Below the pieces are notes generated by a model that was not told the origin of the DNA, searched no databases, and worked only from the letters and a program-made list of their open reading frames with translations. The translations under genes were made by a program, and so were the position numbers. A DNA stretch of 64,000 nt from Allosalinactinospora lopnorensis (GTDB lineage: Bacteria > Actinomycetota > Actinomycetes > Streptosporangiales > Streptosporangiaceae). This document shows, one piece after another, positions 8,427-17,763 of the stretch. The stretch spans positions 1 through 64,000 of the forward strand of contig NZ_LAJC01000001.1 in assembly GCF_000981225.1 (NCBI RefSeq), in the 5' to 3' direction. The number at the start of each line of letters is the position of its first letter. The first letter of the stretch is position 1.

Positions 8427-8905
8427 GGAACCGCGCCGCCGGTAATCGGGCCGGCCACCGAAACGAGGTTGACACCTCCCGCTTCCCGGGGGCACCATCT
8501 CTTCTAATGTTCGGCAATGTCGTATAACGGTCGACATCAACAACATAAGAGGCCACAGCGCCGGCGCCGGCCGCCACGGAGCACGGCCCTCCGACACGCG
8601 GCCACCCGCGCGGCACTGCGAGCCGGAACCTACTTGCGAGGGTTGTGTGGGCACCGATCAGTTCACCGCCGCGATCGGCCAGCGGATGGCGCCGTGTCGC
8701 CGCACCGCCGGCCGCATACGGCTCCGTGAGCGCCCCGATCCCGCCGCCGGCCCATCCCTCTCCGGTCCGCGGCCGACCCGGCCGCGGCGGTCCCGCGCGG
8801 CCCACAGCGCCGTACGGAACCGCCGGGAGGAGCCCGGCCGGACCGGGCCAGAGCAACCGACGAACAGCATCCGACCCCCTCACCCGGCTCGCACAGGGAG
8901 ACCCA
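8427..8905. other. Long glpD upstream/leader region
   Basis: 479 bases between gylR and glpD. The operator-like block at 8509-8537 lies near its left side, leaving some 370 bases of possible leader before the glpD start. That leader can be read in frame with glpD but gives an Arg/Pro/Ala-rich low-complexity peptide, so I treat it as noncoding. No glpF or glpK gene is present, unlike the gylCAB arrangement of Streptomyces. Confidence 0.5.
8469..8537 (+). promoter_or_regulatory. Candidate promoter and GylR operator upstream of glpD
   Basis: TTGACA at 8469-8474 is a consensus -35; the best -10 candidate TCTAAT (8503-8508) is 28 bases away, which is too far, so the exact promoter is uncertain. 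TTCGGCAATGTCGTATAA (8510-8527) is the near mirror of the dyad before gylR. A second dyad, ATGTCG (8518-8523) and CGACAT (8532-8537), overlaps it. Overlapping dyads over the promoter are consistent with repression by GylR. Confidence 0.5.
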
Positions 8906-10486
8906 GTGACGAACGCGATCACGATGCCCCAGCCCACTCACTCCACCCGGGAACAGGCGCGCGCGGAGATCACCCGCGGCACGTTCGACCTGCTCGTCAT
9001 CGGCGGCGGCATCCTGGGTACCTCCGTCGCGTGGATGGCCACGCAGGCCGGCCTGCGGGTCGCCATGGTCGACGCGGGGGACTTCGCCGGCGCCACCTCC
9101 AGCGCCTCCTCCAAGCTGGTGCACGGCGGGCTGCGGTACCTGCAGACCGGCAACGTCAAGCTGGTGGCGGAGAACCACCGCGAGCGGCGCGCCCTGGCCG
9201 GCCGCGTCGCGCCGCACCTCGTCAACCCGGTGCCCTTCCTGGTGCCGGTGTACAAGGGCGGCCCGCACGGGGCGACGAAGATGGCCGCCGGTGTCTTCCT
9301 GTACTCGGCACTGTCGGCGTTCGGCGATGGTCTGGGCCGGGTCGTGTCTCCCGCGCACGCCCGGCGTCTCGCACCGGGGCTGAAGACGGACGGCCTGAAG
9401 ACGGTCGCCACTTACCACGACCACCAGATGAACGACAGCCGTATGGCGATCATGACGGTGCGCGCCGCCGTCGAGGCCGGCGCGGTCGCGCTCAACCACG
9501 CCCGGGTCGTCGGGCTGCGCACCACGCACGGCAAGGTCACCGGGGCCGAGCTGCGCGACGGAGTGACGGGCGAGGAGTTCGGTGTGGACGCGCGGCTCGT
9601 GCTGAACGCGACCGGCCCGTGGGTGGACCACCTGCGCCGGATGGAGGATCCGGGCGCTGCGCCGAGCGTCCGGCTCTCCAAGGGGGTCCACCTGGTCCTC
9701 AGGACCGACCACCCGTGGCACGCGGCACTGACCATCCCGGTGGACAAGTACCGGGTCTCCTTCGCCATCCCGTGGGAGGGCCGCCTGCTGCTGGGGACGA
9801 CCGACGAGGAGTACACCGGGGACCCCGCTGAAGTCGGTGTCCTGCAGCAGGACGTCGACCAGATCCTCGGGGAGGCCGGGACGGCGATCGACGCCGCGCA
9901 CATCGCTCCCGACAGGATCGGCTACGCGTTCGCCGGGCTGCGCGTGCTCCCCGGCGGCACCGGCGGCACCAGCGCCGCCAAGCGCGAGACCGTTGTGACG
10001 CGCGGGCGCGGCGGAATGCTGTCGATCGCGGGCGGGAAGTGGACCACCTACCGGCATATCGGCCGCCTGGTGATCGACCGACTGCGCAAGGAGCGCTCGG
10101 TCCCGCTGGCCGAGGACATGTGCCCGACGCTGAAGACCGTCCCGCTACCCGGGCTCGGGCAGCCTGAGGCCGTCGCGCACCGGCTCATGGTCGACCAGGA
10201 GCCGCCGACCCGGATGGACCCGCTCGTTGCGCGGCACCTGGCCTCGCACTACGGCAGCGTTTCGCTGGACATCGCGGAACTGGTGCGCTCCGAGCCCGCA
10301 CTGGGCGAGCGGATCCACCCCGACGGCCCCGACATCTGGGCGCAGGCGGTCTACGCCCGGGACCAGGAATGGGCGGTCACCGTCGACGACGTCCTGCGCC
10401 GCCGGACCACGGTCACGGTCCGGGGCCTGGACACCCAAGAGGTACGCGATCGGACCTCGGCACTCCTGGGGAAGGTGGGCGGCTGA
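8906..10486 (+). CDS. glpD: Glycerol-3-phosphate dehydrogenase, FAD-dependent
   Basis: About 526 residues from a GTG at 8906, preceded by GGGAG (8896-8900). The N-terminal dinucleotide fold FDLLVIGGGILGTSVAWMA binds FAD; ATSSASSKLVHGGLRYLQTGNVKLVAENHRER is the GlpD signature after it; later come LVLNATGPWVDHL, KGVHLVL, GRLLLGTTDEEY and AGGKWTTYR. The C-terminal helical domain completes the usual length. The enzyme oxidises sn-glycerol-3-phosphate to dihydroxyacetone phosphate and passes electrons to the respiratory quinone pool at the membrane. It sits alone behind gylR, with the transporter and kinase genes of the pathway elsewhere. A bidirectional terminator follows. Confidence 0.95.
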   Translation: MTNAITMPQPTHSTREQARAEITRGTFDLLVIGGGILGTSVAWMATQAGLRVAMVDAGDFAGATSSASSKLVHGGLRYLQTGNVKLVAENHRERRALAGRVAPHLVNPVPFLVPVYKGGPHGATKMAAGVFLYSALSAFGDGLGRVVSPAHARRLAPGLKTDGLKTVATYHDHQMNDSRMAIMTVRAAVEAGAVALNHARVVGLRTTHGKVTGAELRDGVTGEEFGVDARLVLNATGPWVDHLRRMEDPGAAPSVRLSKGVHLVLRTDHPWHAALTIPVDKYRVSFAIPWEGRLLLGTTDEEYTGDPAEVGVLQQDVDQILGEAGTAIDAAHIAPDRIGYAFAGLRVLPGGTGGTSAAKRETVVTRGRGGMLSIAGGKWTTYRHIGRLVIDRLRKERSVPLAEDMCPTLKTVPLPGLGQPEAVAHRLMVDQEPPTRMDPLVARHLASHYGSVSLDIAELVRSEPALGERIHPDGPDIWAQAVYARDQEWAVTVDDVLRRRTTVTVRGLDTQEVRDRTSALLGKVGG

Positions 10487-10568
10487 CCCCTTCGCCGACT
10501 CCCGATGGGGCTACCCGCACGCCGCGGTCGTGCCTCTCGGACGGTGGGAGTGCCCTCCCAGAGCGCGG

Positions 10569-10606
10569 GCCCGCGGAGATCCTGTGCACCTTTTCTCCGC
10601 GGGCCG
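10569..10606. terminator. Bidirectional terminator between glpD and the monooxygenase gene
   Basis: GGCCCGCGGAGA (10569-10580) pairs perfectly with TCTCCGCGGGCC (10595-10606) around a 14-base loop. It lies between the convergent ends at 10486 and 10615, and a TTTT run is part of the loop. No external U tract is present, which is common in actinomycete terminators. Confidence 0.7.
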
Positions 10607-10614
10607 CGTTCGCC

Positions 10615-11877
10615 TTACTCCCCGCCTCCACGGGCACGTGCGGCCCCGCCGGCCGCCTCCGCCAGGTATCCAGCCGCACCCTCGGGGTCGAGGAACCAGG
10701 TCGCGAAGTCGGTGGGGTCGTCGAACCCGTTGGCGAAGCGATCGGCGACCGGCGCGTGCTCGCCCGCGGCCCCAAGCACCTCCAGCACGTGCGGGGGCGG
10801 CGGCTGCAGCATGGCATTGGTCCATGCGGTGACGTGGCGGGCGTACGACCAGTACTTCTCGAACGTGGCGCGCATGAACGCCTCGTCGAAAGGGCGGTCG
10901 CCGTGCTCGACGATCGCCGCATGGTAGGCGGCGGCGCACTTGGCGGCGCTGTTCGACCCCTGACCGGTGATCGGGTCGTTGGCCACCACCACGTCGGCCA
11001 TGCCGAACACCAGCGTGCCGTTGCCGAGTCTGCCGACCGGGTCGCGCACCAGGGGCGTGAAGCGGCCGGCGAGGACCGCGCGGTCGTCGGTCAGTTCCAC
11101 GCCGCCGCACCGCGCGTGTTCCCACGGAAGGTAGGTGCGCATCAGCTCCAGCATGCGGTCCAGGTGCTGCCGCGGGTCCTTGACCCCCTCGAAGACGTCC
11201 AGCGGACCGCCGGGGATCCCCTCGAAGAACAGGATGTCGCAGGGACCGCTCAACGTGTAGCCGGGAATGGCGAACAGCTCTCCCACACCGGGGACGAGGT
11301 TGCAGCGCACCGCCGGAAGCTCGGGATGCTCCGGCCGGCGCTCCTGGCCGTGCACGTACGCCACCGACAGCGCCCGCTGCGGTTCGCTGTACACCGTGCG
11401 CTCGTGGTTCACGTCGAACAGCTGCGTCAGCTCTCCCCTGCCCGCGGCCACGACGACGAGGTCGAACATCTCGGTGAAGCCCTCCAGGTCGGACACGGTG
11501 GCACCGGAGATGATGACCCTGCCGCCGTCGTCCTCGAAGGACTCCAGCCAGTCCGCCATCTTCACCCGCTGGTCGACGGACTGGGCGTAGCCGTCGAGCC
11601 GCCCCAGCCAGTCGATGGGCCGGGAACCGTCAGGGCCGGCCACCGATACGCCCACCCCTGCGATCTTCGGCGCGTCCTCCTCCCACATGTTGAGACCCAG
11701 GTCGCGCTCGTGCTGGAGGGCCGTGTGGAACATGCACTGGGTGGACATGACCCTGCCGGAGCGAATCTCCTCCGGGGTCCGCGCCGAGACCACCGTGACC
11801 TCGCATCCCGCGTCGAGCAGGCTGTGCGCGAGCTGCAGGCCCGACTGGCCGCTGCCAACGATGAGGATCCGTCGCAT
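10615..11877 (-). CDS. Styrene/indole monooxygenase-like FAD oxygenase (StyA family)
   Basis: About 420 residues starting at the ATG at 11877. RRILIVGSGQSGLQLAHSLLDAGCEVTVVSAR is the FAD-binding GxGxxG fold; MSTQCMFHTALQHERDLGLNMWEE and later NDPITGQGSNSAAKCAAAYHAAIVEHG are typical of the styrene monooxygenase oxygenase component, a two-component group E flavin monooxygenase that epoxidises styrene-like olefins or indole using FADH2 from a separate reductase. No StyB-like reductase is adjacent, so reduced flavin would come from elsewhere. The natural substrate is unknown. Its C-terminus is Ala/Gly-rich. It is a single gene, convergent with glpD. Confidence 0.85.
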   Translation of the reverse strand: MRRILIVGSGQSGLQLAHSLLDAGCEVTVVSARTPEEIRSGRVMSTQCMFHTALQHERDLGLNMWEEDAPKIAGVGVSVAGPDGSRPIDWLGRLDGYAQSVDQRVKMADWLESFEDDGGRVIISGATVSDLEGFTEMFDLVVVAAGRGELTQLFDVNHERTVYSEPQRALSVAYVHGQERRPEHPELPAVRCNLVPGVGELFAIPGYTLSGPCDILFFEGIPGGPLDVFEGVKDPRQHLDRMLELMRTYLPWEHARCGGVELTDDRAVLAGRFTPLVRDPVGRLGNGTLVFGMADVVVANDPITGQGSNSAAKCAAAYHAAIVEHGDRPFDEAFMRATFEKYWSYARHVTAWTNAMLQPPPPHVLEVLGAAGEHAPVADRFANGFDDPTDFATWFLDPEGAAGYLAEAAGGAARARGGGE

Positions 11878-12203
11878 GTGTCTTCGTCCGCTTTCCAACT
11901 ATCGGGGGCAGATCGGGACAAGCCGCTACTTGCTGCGGCGCCCGGGAGCCACCCGGAGCGGGAGCCGGGGGTGGGGACGAGCCCCCCCGGTCGCGGTGAC
12001 CGTGGCGCTCGGCCCCGGACCCTCTCACGGAGTCACCGGGACAACCAGGGAATTGTACTCAAATGTCGCCTTAGGTCACTAAAAGCGACCACACCAGAGG
12101 AGGAGCGACGCCGGAACCGGCCGTTTCCGGGCATGCCGACGTCGGGGGCGGCCGGAACCCGCACCGGCCTCCCCTGTGTGCTATCCCCGAACCCGCGCAG
12201 GGC
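11878..12203. other. Intergenic region with an AT-richer motif
   Basis: No gene is supported. The centre (12050-12090) is AT-richer and contains GGGAATTGTACTC (12048-12060), similar to GGAAGTTGTACTC at 871-883, followed by an imperfect dyad GTCGC (12065-12069)/GCGAC (12085-12089). It lies upstream of the monooxygenase gene, so it may hold that gene's promoter. Confidence 0.35.
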
Positions 12204-12785
12204 TCACGGGACCAGTTGGACCCGCTGGCGGGCCTCGATCGCCATGGCGTGCTTGACCAGAGTGACGAGCACGCCGACCACCGAATTGCGATCGCGCGCG
12301 TCGCACCCCATCACCGGGATCGTGGGCTCCAGGTCGAGGGCGTCACGCAGCTCCTCGGCCGAGTAGCGGGGCGTGTCCTCGAAGGTGTTGACCGCGACCA
12401 TGAACGGCACCCGGTACTGCTTCTCGAAGTAGTCGAGGGCCTGGAAGGACTCCTCCAAGCGCCGGGTGTCGGTCAGGATGATCGCGCCGAGCGCGCCTCG
12501 CACCATGTCGTCCCACATGAACCAGAAGCGCTGCTGGCCCGGTGTGCCGAACAGGTAGAGGGTCAGGTCGGTTTCGAGCGATATCCGCCCGAAGTCCATG
12601 GCGACCGTGGTACTCGTCTTGTCGGGGGTGTGGGAGAGGTCGTCGATCCCGGCGCTCGCGGCGGTCACGGCCGCCTCGGTGCGTACCGGGGGGATCTCGG
12701 AGACCGCACCCACGAAGGTCGTCTTCCCGGCGCCGAATCCGCCGGCAATGATGATCTTGGTGGAAAGCTGCGGTGAGTCGTTCAC
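12204..12785 (-). CDS. Conservon-type small Ras-like GTPase (CvnD family), orphan
   Basis: 193 residues. The P-loop GGFGAGKTTFVGAVSEI begins at about residue 15; TTVAMDFGRISL supplies the switch Thr region, LFGTPGQQRFWFMWDDMVRGALGAIILTDTRRL is the G3 region, and VAVNTFE stands where G4 NKxD would be, as in the CvnD/MglA-like family where the motif is weakened. CvnD GTPases normally end four-gene conservons (CvnA sensor kinase-like, CvnB Roadblock, CvnC DUF742, CvnD) that regulate development and secondary metabolism in Streptomyces. Here no CvnA, B or C is adjacent, so it is an orphan copy that may work with a conservon elsewhere. The C-terminal QVRLVP-like end matches family length. Confidence 0.85.
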   Translation of the reverse strand: MNDSPQLSTKIIIAGGFGAGKTTFVGAVSEIPPVRTEAAVTAASAGIDDLSHTPDKTSTTVAMDFGRISLETDLTLYLFGTPGQQRFWFMWDDMVRGALGAIILTDTRRLEESFQALDYFEKQYRVPFMVAVNTFEDTPRYSAEELRDALDLEPTIPVMGCDARDRNSVVGVLVTLVKHAMAIEARQRVQLVP

Positions 12786-13509
12786 TGGTTCTTCAGTCCT
12801 TGCGACACTGGCTCGGCGCAGACCGTTCCCGGGGGACGGAACGCTGCACCGTCAGGGGGGTTGGGGGCCGATACGATCGCCTGCGGACGCCAAGCAGCGA
12901 AACCAGCAAACTAGCACTTCGGTCCGCGCTGCGCGGCATTCGGCGCGTCTCTCCTCCGAAGATGGGAGGCGGCACACCCGCCGAGCAAGAGGGCCTTCGC
13001 CCTTTGCCGCCCGGCATGTCCGGAGGCACCGCGCGCCTCAGGATAGCGCGATTCATCCGAAATCCCTTGCGGATCACGGGTTCCGGACTTCCAGGCACGA
13101 TTCACGGCCGCGCGCCATAGGCTTTATGACATTGTGAGCGGCCCATTTCGGCCGTCGGGAAGGCTGTGCGTGTTGCGCATCGAGGTCTACCTTGAGGGAG
13201 AGGTCCTTCACTCGGCGGCCCTGCTCGCACTACCTGGCACGCGGCAGTCGGAGGTCGTCCGGTGTGCTGGTCCTCGCGGCGCATGGAGCGTGGGGCCGTT
13301 CGCCGGCGTCGCTGCGGCGACGCCGGCCCGCATCGGTCGACGCTCCGTGCGGCCGCTGTGCCCCGCCGGCCCGCGTAACCGTCCGCGCGGGCCGGGGGGC
13401 ACCCGCCATTTCCGCGCCCCGGCCGTTCGTTCGAGGTCACGGTTACCGAGGGCGTAATATTGGGCCGGTCCGAACCGCGGTGCCAGGCCGAAGGAGCCAA
13501 CCCGACCTC
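12786..13509. other. Long region upstream of hisS
   Basis: 724 bases with no supported gene. A short frame around 13134-13457 lacks a family pattern. The part before about 13130 is ordinary; a TATGACATT-like AT-rich patch near 13120-13135 could contain a promoter. The 13302-13395 interval forms two strong hairpins, listed separately. Confidence 0.45.
13302..13395 (+). other. Two strong hairpins in the hisS leader
   Basis: Hairpin 1 has GCCGGCGTCGC (13302-13312) and GCGACGCCGGC (13317-13327) around the loop TGCG. Hairpin 2 has CCGGCCCGCG (13366-13375) and CGCGGGCCGG (13386-13395) around a 10-base loop, with further CCCC/GGGG pairing outside a mismatch. Neither has a following T run. They stand 115-208 bases before the hisS start and may terminate upstream transcription or form a structured leader. 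Confidence 0.5.
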
Positions 13510-14832
13510 ATGTCCGATCAGCGCATCGTCCGCCCGACGCCCATCAGCGGCTTCCCCGAATGGTTGCCGGAGATCCGGTACGTGGAGCGGCGTTGGCTGG
13601 ACCATATCCGCACCGGTTTCGAGCGATACGGCTTCGCCTCGGTCGAGACTCCGTCGGTGGAGAACCTCGACGTGCTGATGGCCAAAGGCGAGACCTCGCA
13701 GGAGGTCTACACCCTGCACCGGCTGCAGGCCGACGCCGGCGACGACACCGACGCCAGGCTGGGCCTGCACTTCGACCTGACGGTCCCCATCGCGCGCTAC
13801 GTGGCCCAGCACTTCAACGAACTGGTCTTCCCGTTCAAGCGCTACCAGATCCAGCGGGTGTGGCGTGGGGAACGTCCGCAAGAGGGGCGCTACCGCGAGT
13901 TCACGCAGTGCGATATCGACGTCATCAACGTCGACCAGGTTCCGCTGCACTTCGATGCCGAGCTGCCGCGTATCGCGCACGAAGTGCTCTCGGGTCTGGA
14001 CATCCCGGCGTGGACGCTCAGCATCAACAACCGCAAGGTGCTCCAAGGCTGCTACGAGGGCCTGGGGATCGGCGATCCGCTCGCGGTGATCCGCGCCGTT
14101 GACAAGCTGCACAAGATCGGCGACGACGGCGTCCGGGACATCCTCACCGAGGACATCGGCCTGACCGAGGAGCAGGTCAAGGTCTGCTTGGAGCTCGCCC
14201 GCATCAAGGGGTCCGACACCTCCGTCATCGATGAGGTGCGCCGGCTCGGGGTCCACTCCGACCTGCTCGCCCAAGGGCTCGACGAGCTCGCGTTCGTCCT
14301 GGACTCGCTGTCGGACCTGCCTCCCGGCAGCGTCGTGGCGGATCTGTCGATCGCCCGCGGCCTCGACTATTACACCGGCACCGTCTACGAGGCCGCGTTC
14401 GACGACGATCCTGGCTACGGGAGCATCTGCGCGGGCGGGCGCTACGAGGACCTGGCGGGCCAGTTCATCCGCCGCAACCTTCCCGGTGTCGGTATCTCCA
14501 TCGGCCTGACCCGCATCTTCGCCAAGCTGGTGGCCGAGGGACGCATCCAACGCGGCCGGAGCTGCCCGACCGACGTGCTGGTGGCCGTGCCCGGGGTCGA
14601 GCGGCGCGCCGAAGCGCTGCGCACCGCTGCGCTGCTGCGCGGACGCGGTTTCAACACCGAGGTCTTCCACCAGGCGGCCAGGATCGGTAAGCAGATCCAG
14701 TACGCCTCCCGCAAAGGCATCCCGTTCGTCTGGTTCCCGCCCTTCGAGGACGGGCGGGCACACGAGATCAAGGACATGGCGACCGGGGAGCAGAGCGATG
14801 CCGACCCGGCCACCTGGACGCGCCCGTCGTAG
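13510..14832 (+). CDS. hisS: Histidyl-tRNA synthetase
   Basis: About 440 residues from ATG 13510; GAAGGAG lies 13 bases upstream, a long but usable spacing. Class II synthetase motifs are visible: motif 1 region WLDHIRTGFERYGFASVETP, motif 2 YQIQRVWRGERPQEGRYREFTQCDIDV (Arg-Glu-Phe-Thr), the HisRS-specific GLDYYTGTVYEA and the motif 3 segment PGVGISIGLTRIF, followed by the C-terminal anticodon-binding domain (TDVLVAVPGVERRAEALRTAALLRGRGFNTEVF). It charges tRNA-His with histidine in the cytoplasm. It is not in a ribosomal or relA context and its leader is long and structured, so it may be a second copy, but that cannot be told from this window. Confidence 0.93.
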   Translation: MSDQRIVRPTPISGFPEWLPEIRYVERRWLDHIRTGFERYGFASVETPSVENLDVLMAKGETSQEVYTLHRLQADAGDDTDARLGLHFDLTVPIARYVAQHFNELVFPFKRYQIQRVWRGERPQEGRYREFTQCDIDVINVDQVPLHFDAELPRIAHEVLSGLDIPAWTLSINNRKVLQGCYEGLGIGDPLAVIRAVDKLHKIGDDGVRDILTEDIGLTEEQVKVCLELARIKGSDTSVIDEVRRLGVHSDLLAQGLDELAFVLDSLSDLPPGSVVADLSIARGLDYYTGTVYEAAFDDDPGYGSICAGGRYEDLAGQFIRRNLPGVGISIGLTRIFAKLVAEGRIQRGRSCPTDVLVAVPGVERRAEALRTAALLRGRGFNTEVFHQAARIGKQIQYASRKGIPFVWFPPFEDGRAHEIKDMATGEQSDADPATWTRPS

Positions 14833-15092
14833 TATCACAGGGGACGCCGAACCGCCACAGCCGCCGGACCGCTCCGACGTACCCGCGCCACCTCGGAACA
14901 CAACTGCCGGCCCCCTCTTACCCAGGACCTATGCTCTTGGCGAACCGGCTGTCAACGCCCGGAACCGGCCACTGTGCAGACAATGACCTGTTCCGGGTGA
15001 AACACTGATCATCGGGCTCACGTCCGCGCCGGTGCACCGAGTCGGCGCGTTTGAGCAGCTCCGTAAAACGCGGTTGCCCAGTGAACGAGGCC

Positions 15093-17533
15093 ATGCCACC
15101 TCCCCGTCATAACCTCCCCAGGTCCGCCGATGACTTTGTCGGACGCGAGCGCGATGTCACCGATCTCTGTCAGCTCCTCAGCACCGCACGCATGGTCTCG
15201 CTCACCGGTACCGGGGGTATCGGCAAGACCCGGCTGGCGGTCAACGTGGCCGAGCGGCTGCTGCACCAGTTCGACGACGGCGCCCGATTCATCGACCTGA
15301 GCGACGCCACGACCGCGGAGCAGGTCGGTCGCACCGTGGCACGCGCGCTGCAGATCGTCGAGGGCCACCAGCATCCCGCGGCCGACACGGTCAACACGGC
15401 GCTGCGCTCGCAGAAAGTGCTGCTCATCCTGGACACCTGCGAGCGCGCCGTCCGCCCGATAGCCGACCTCTGCCAGGAACTGCTGGAGACCTGCCCGGAT
15501 GTGCGGATCCTCGCGACCAGCCGGCAGCCGCTGCGGATCCCCGGGGAGAGCATATGGCGAGTGCCTCCGCTCTCGATGCCCGTCCGGTCCGCGCCGACCG
15601 AGATGCGTGGCACCGCACTGGTGCCGCTCCCCCGCCGGGACGCCCTTCGTTACGAGGCCGTGCGACTGTTCGTCAACCGCGCGCACGCCGCCCGCACCGG
15701 CTTCAAGATGACCCGGGAGAACGCGGGGTACATCGTCGAGATCTGCCGGATACTCGATGGTGTCCCGCTCGCGATCGAGCTGGCCGCCGCCCGGATCCGG
15801 GTGCTCTCGGTGCAGCAGATCCTGCACCGCCTGGACGACCGGTTCCGGCTGCTCGCAACGGAGGGCCGGGAGCTTCCGGCGCGGCAGCGCACCATGCGGG
15901 CCGTCCTGGAGTGGAGCCACGCGCTGCTGAGCGAGGCCGAACAGACCCTGCTGCGGCGGCTGTCCGTGTTCTCCACCTGGCACCTGGAACTGGCGGAGGA
16001 CGTCTGCCGCGACACCTCCATCGAGCGCGAAAGCGTCCTGGAACTGCACAGCTCCCTGCTCGACAAGTCGTTGATCGTGCTCGACTCCGAAGTCGACCAG
16101 AGCGTGCACTACCGGCTGACCGACACGGTGCGCGCCTATGCCGCCGAACGACTGGCCGCCTCCGGCGAGGAGGAGGTCCTGTGGGACCGATACCTGAACA
16201 GCACCGTCACGTGGGTGGAGAAGATGGCCGCGAACGTCTCCGGCCCCCTTCCCTGGGCGGAGCGCCAGCGCTACCTGCACCGCCTGGACCACCATCGGGA
16301 GAACACCGAACGGCTGCTCGCCTGGGCGCTGGAGTACGGCCGGATCGACGGCGGGCTGCGCCTGTGCGCGGCGCTCCGGTCGTACTGGTTCGTCCGCGAC
16401 CTCCTCTTCGAAGGCAGTACTTACCTGCGCAGACTGCTGGACACCACCCCCGAGGCGCAGTCCCCCGCGGTACGCGCGCGAGGCCTGGCGGTGTACGCGG
16501 AGCTCTCCTTGGGGTTCGAGGGGCGCCGCGCCGTGAGCGCGGCGGCGACAGAGGCCCTGGGAACGGCCCGCGGCAACGGTGATCCCGGAACCGCCGCCTG
16601 CGCCCTGGTGACCCTCGCCGCCCTCACCCACCACACCGGCGACGACGGCGAGACGGGGCGGCGCCACGCCCGCGAGGCGCTCCGGATCTCCGTGCGCATC
16701 CCCGACCACGTCACCGAGATCGCCGCCCTGAGGGTCCTGGCGCGCCTCGCGCGGCAGCGCGGTGATACCGAGGAAGCCGGGAGAATCCTGAACCGGAGCA
16801 TCTCCGTGGCCGAAGGAGCCGGCGACAAGTGGAACGCTGCCCGCTGCCACAACGCTCTGGGGACCCTGGCTCTCCAGCGAGGCGACCTCGGCACCGCCTC
16901 CTCCCGGCTCGCCGAGGCACTGGAGATCTTCGACGAGCTCGGTGTGACGCCCGAGACCGCCCGCTGTATCGCCGCCCTGGGCCACGTGGACGCGGCCCGA
17001 GGGGATATCGCCTCGGCCCGCCGCCGACTCGCCGACTGCCTGCGGATGAGCGTGGCCTCCGGCCACAGGGTCGCCGTCGCCCGCGCCCTGGAGGCACTGG
17101 CCGAACTCGCGATCGTCGAGGGCCACCCGGAACGCGCCGCCGCGCTGGCCGGTGCCGGGACCTCGCTCCGCTCCATTTTGGGCCGGCCACCCCGAACGCG
17201 GGCCGGATCCGCACCCGGATCGAGCAGGACCTCGCACGCGACACCGTCGCCAAGGCGTGGGAATTGTGGCGGACCCTGCCACTGGAACAGGTGGTCGAGA
17301 ACACACTGGCCTTCCCCACGCTCCGCAAGCCCACATCGCCGGAACTGACCCGCCGGGAAAGGGAGATCACGGCCCTCGTCGGCACGGGCCTCTCCAACCG
17401 GCAGATCGCCGACCGCCTCACCATCAGCCAGGCGACCGCAGCACGACACATCGCCAACATCTTCCGCAAGCTGTCCTTCACATCCAGGGACCAGCTCGCG
17501 GAATGGGCCTGCCGGAACGGGTTCGACGCCTGA
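15093..17533 (+). pseudogene. Large ATPase-TPR-LuxR regulator, frameshifted near its C-terminus
   Basis: The start is taken at ATG 15093; a GTG at 15081 is an alternative. The main frame gives an AAA/NB-ARC-type ATPase with VSLTGTGGIGKTRLAVNVA (Walker A) and VLLILDTCER (Walker B), a winged-helix part (RTMRAVLEWSHALLSEAEQTLLRRLSVF), then TPR-like repeats (ARCHNALGTLALQRGDLGTASS). At about 17175-17195 the meaningful sequence moves to the -1 frame, which continues PNAGRIRTRIEQDLARDTVAKAW and ends with the LuxR helix-turn-helix LTRREREITALVGTGLSNRQIADRL. Without the shift the protein ends in a nonsense Arg/Pro/Ser tail at 17348 and lacks its DNA-binding domain. The junction contains T-TTG-GGC. 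One missing base would equally explain it. The family senses unknown signals and activates transcription. Confidence 0.8.
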
Positions 17534-17763
17534 CACGGCGGCCCCCACCCCCTTCGGATTCCCGCCGAGACACCCGTCACTACGCGTGTTCCTGGGGGTT
17601 CACTGAACGTGCCCGGAAGATTGCCGGTATCACTTGCATGGGGCCGGAACACCTAATAAGACAGAGCCCTAGGCACGAGCACGCACCACCCCGATCCCCC
17701 ATCGAACGCCCTTACCTCAGGCAAGGTGAGAGCGGCCCCCGACCGCCTACACGCGTGAAGGCC

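Noticed and set aside
8645-8905. N-terminal extension of glpD from an upstream ATG
   Set aside because: The extension is low-complexity Arg/Pro/Ala sequence, while GTG 8906 has a proper ribosome site and matches the family start.
13134-13457. Small plus-strand frame upstream of hisS as a leader peptide
   Set aside because: No His-codon run, no ribosome site, and Arg/Pro-rich product.
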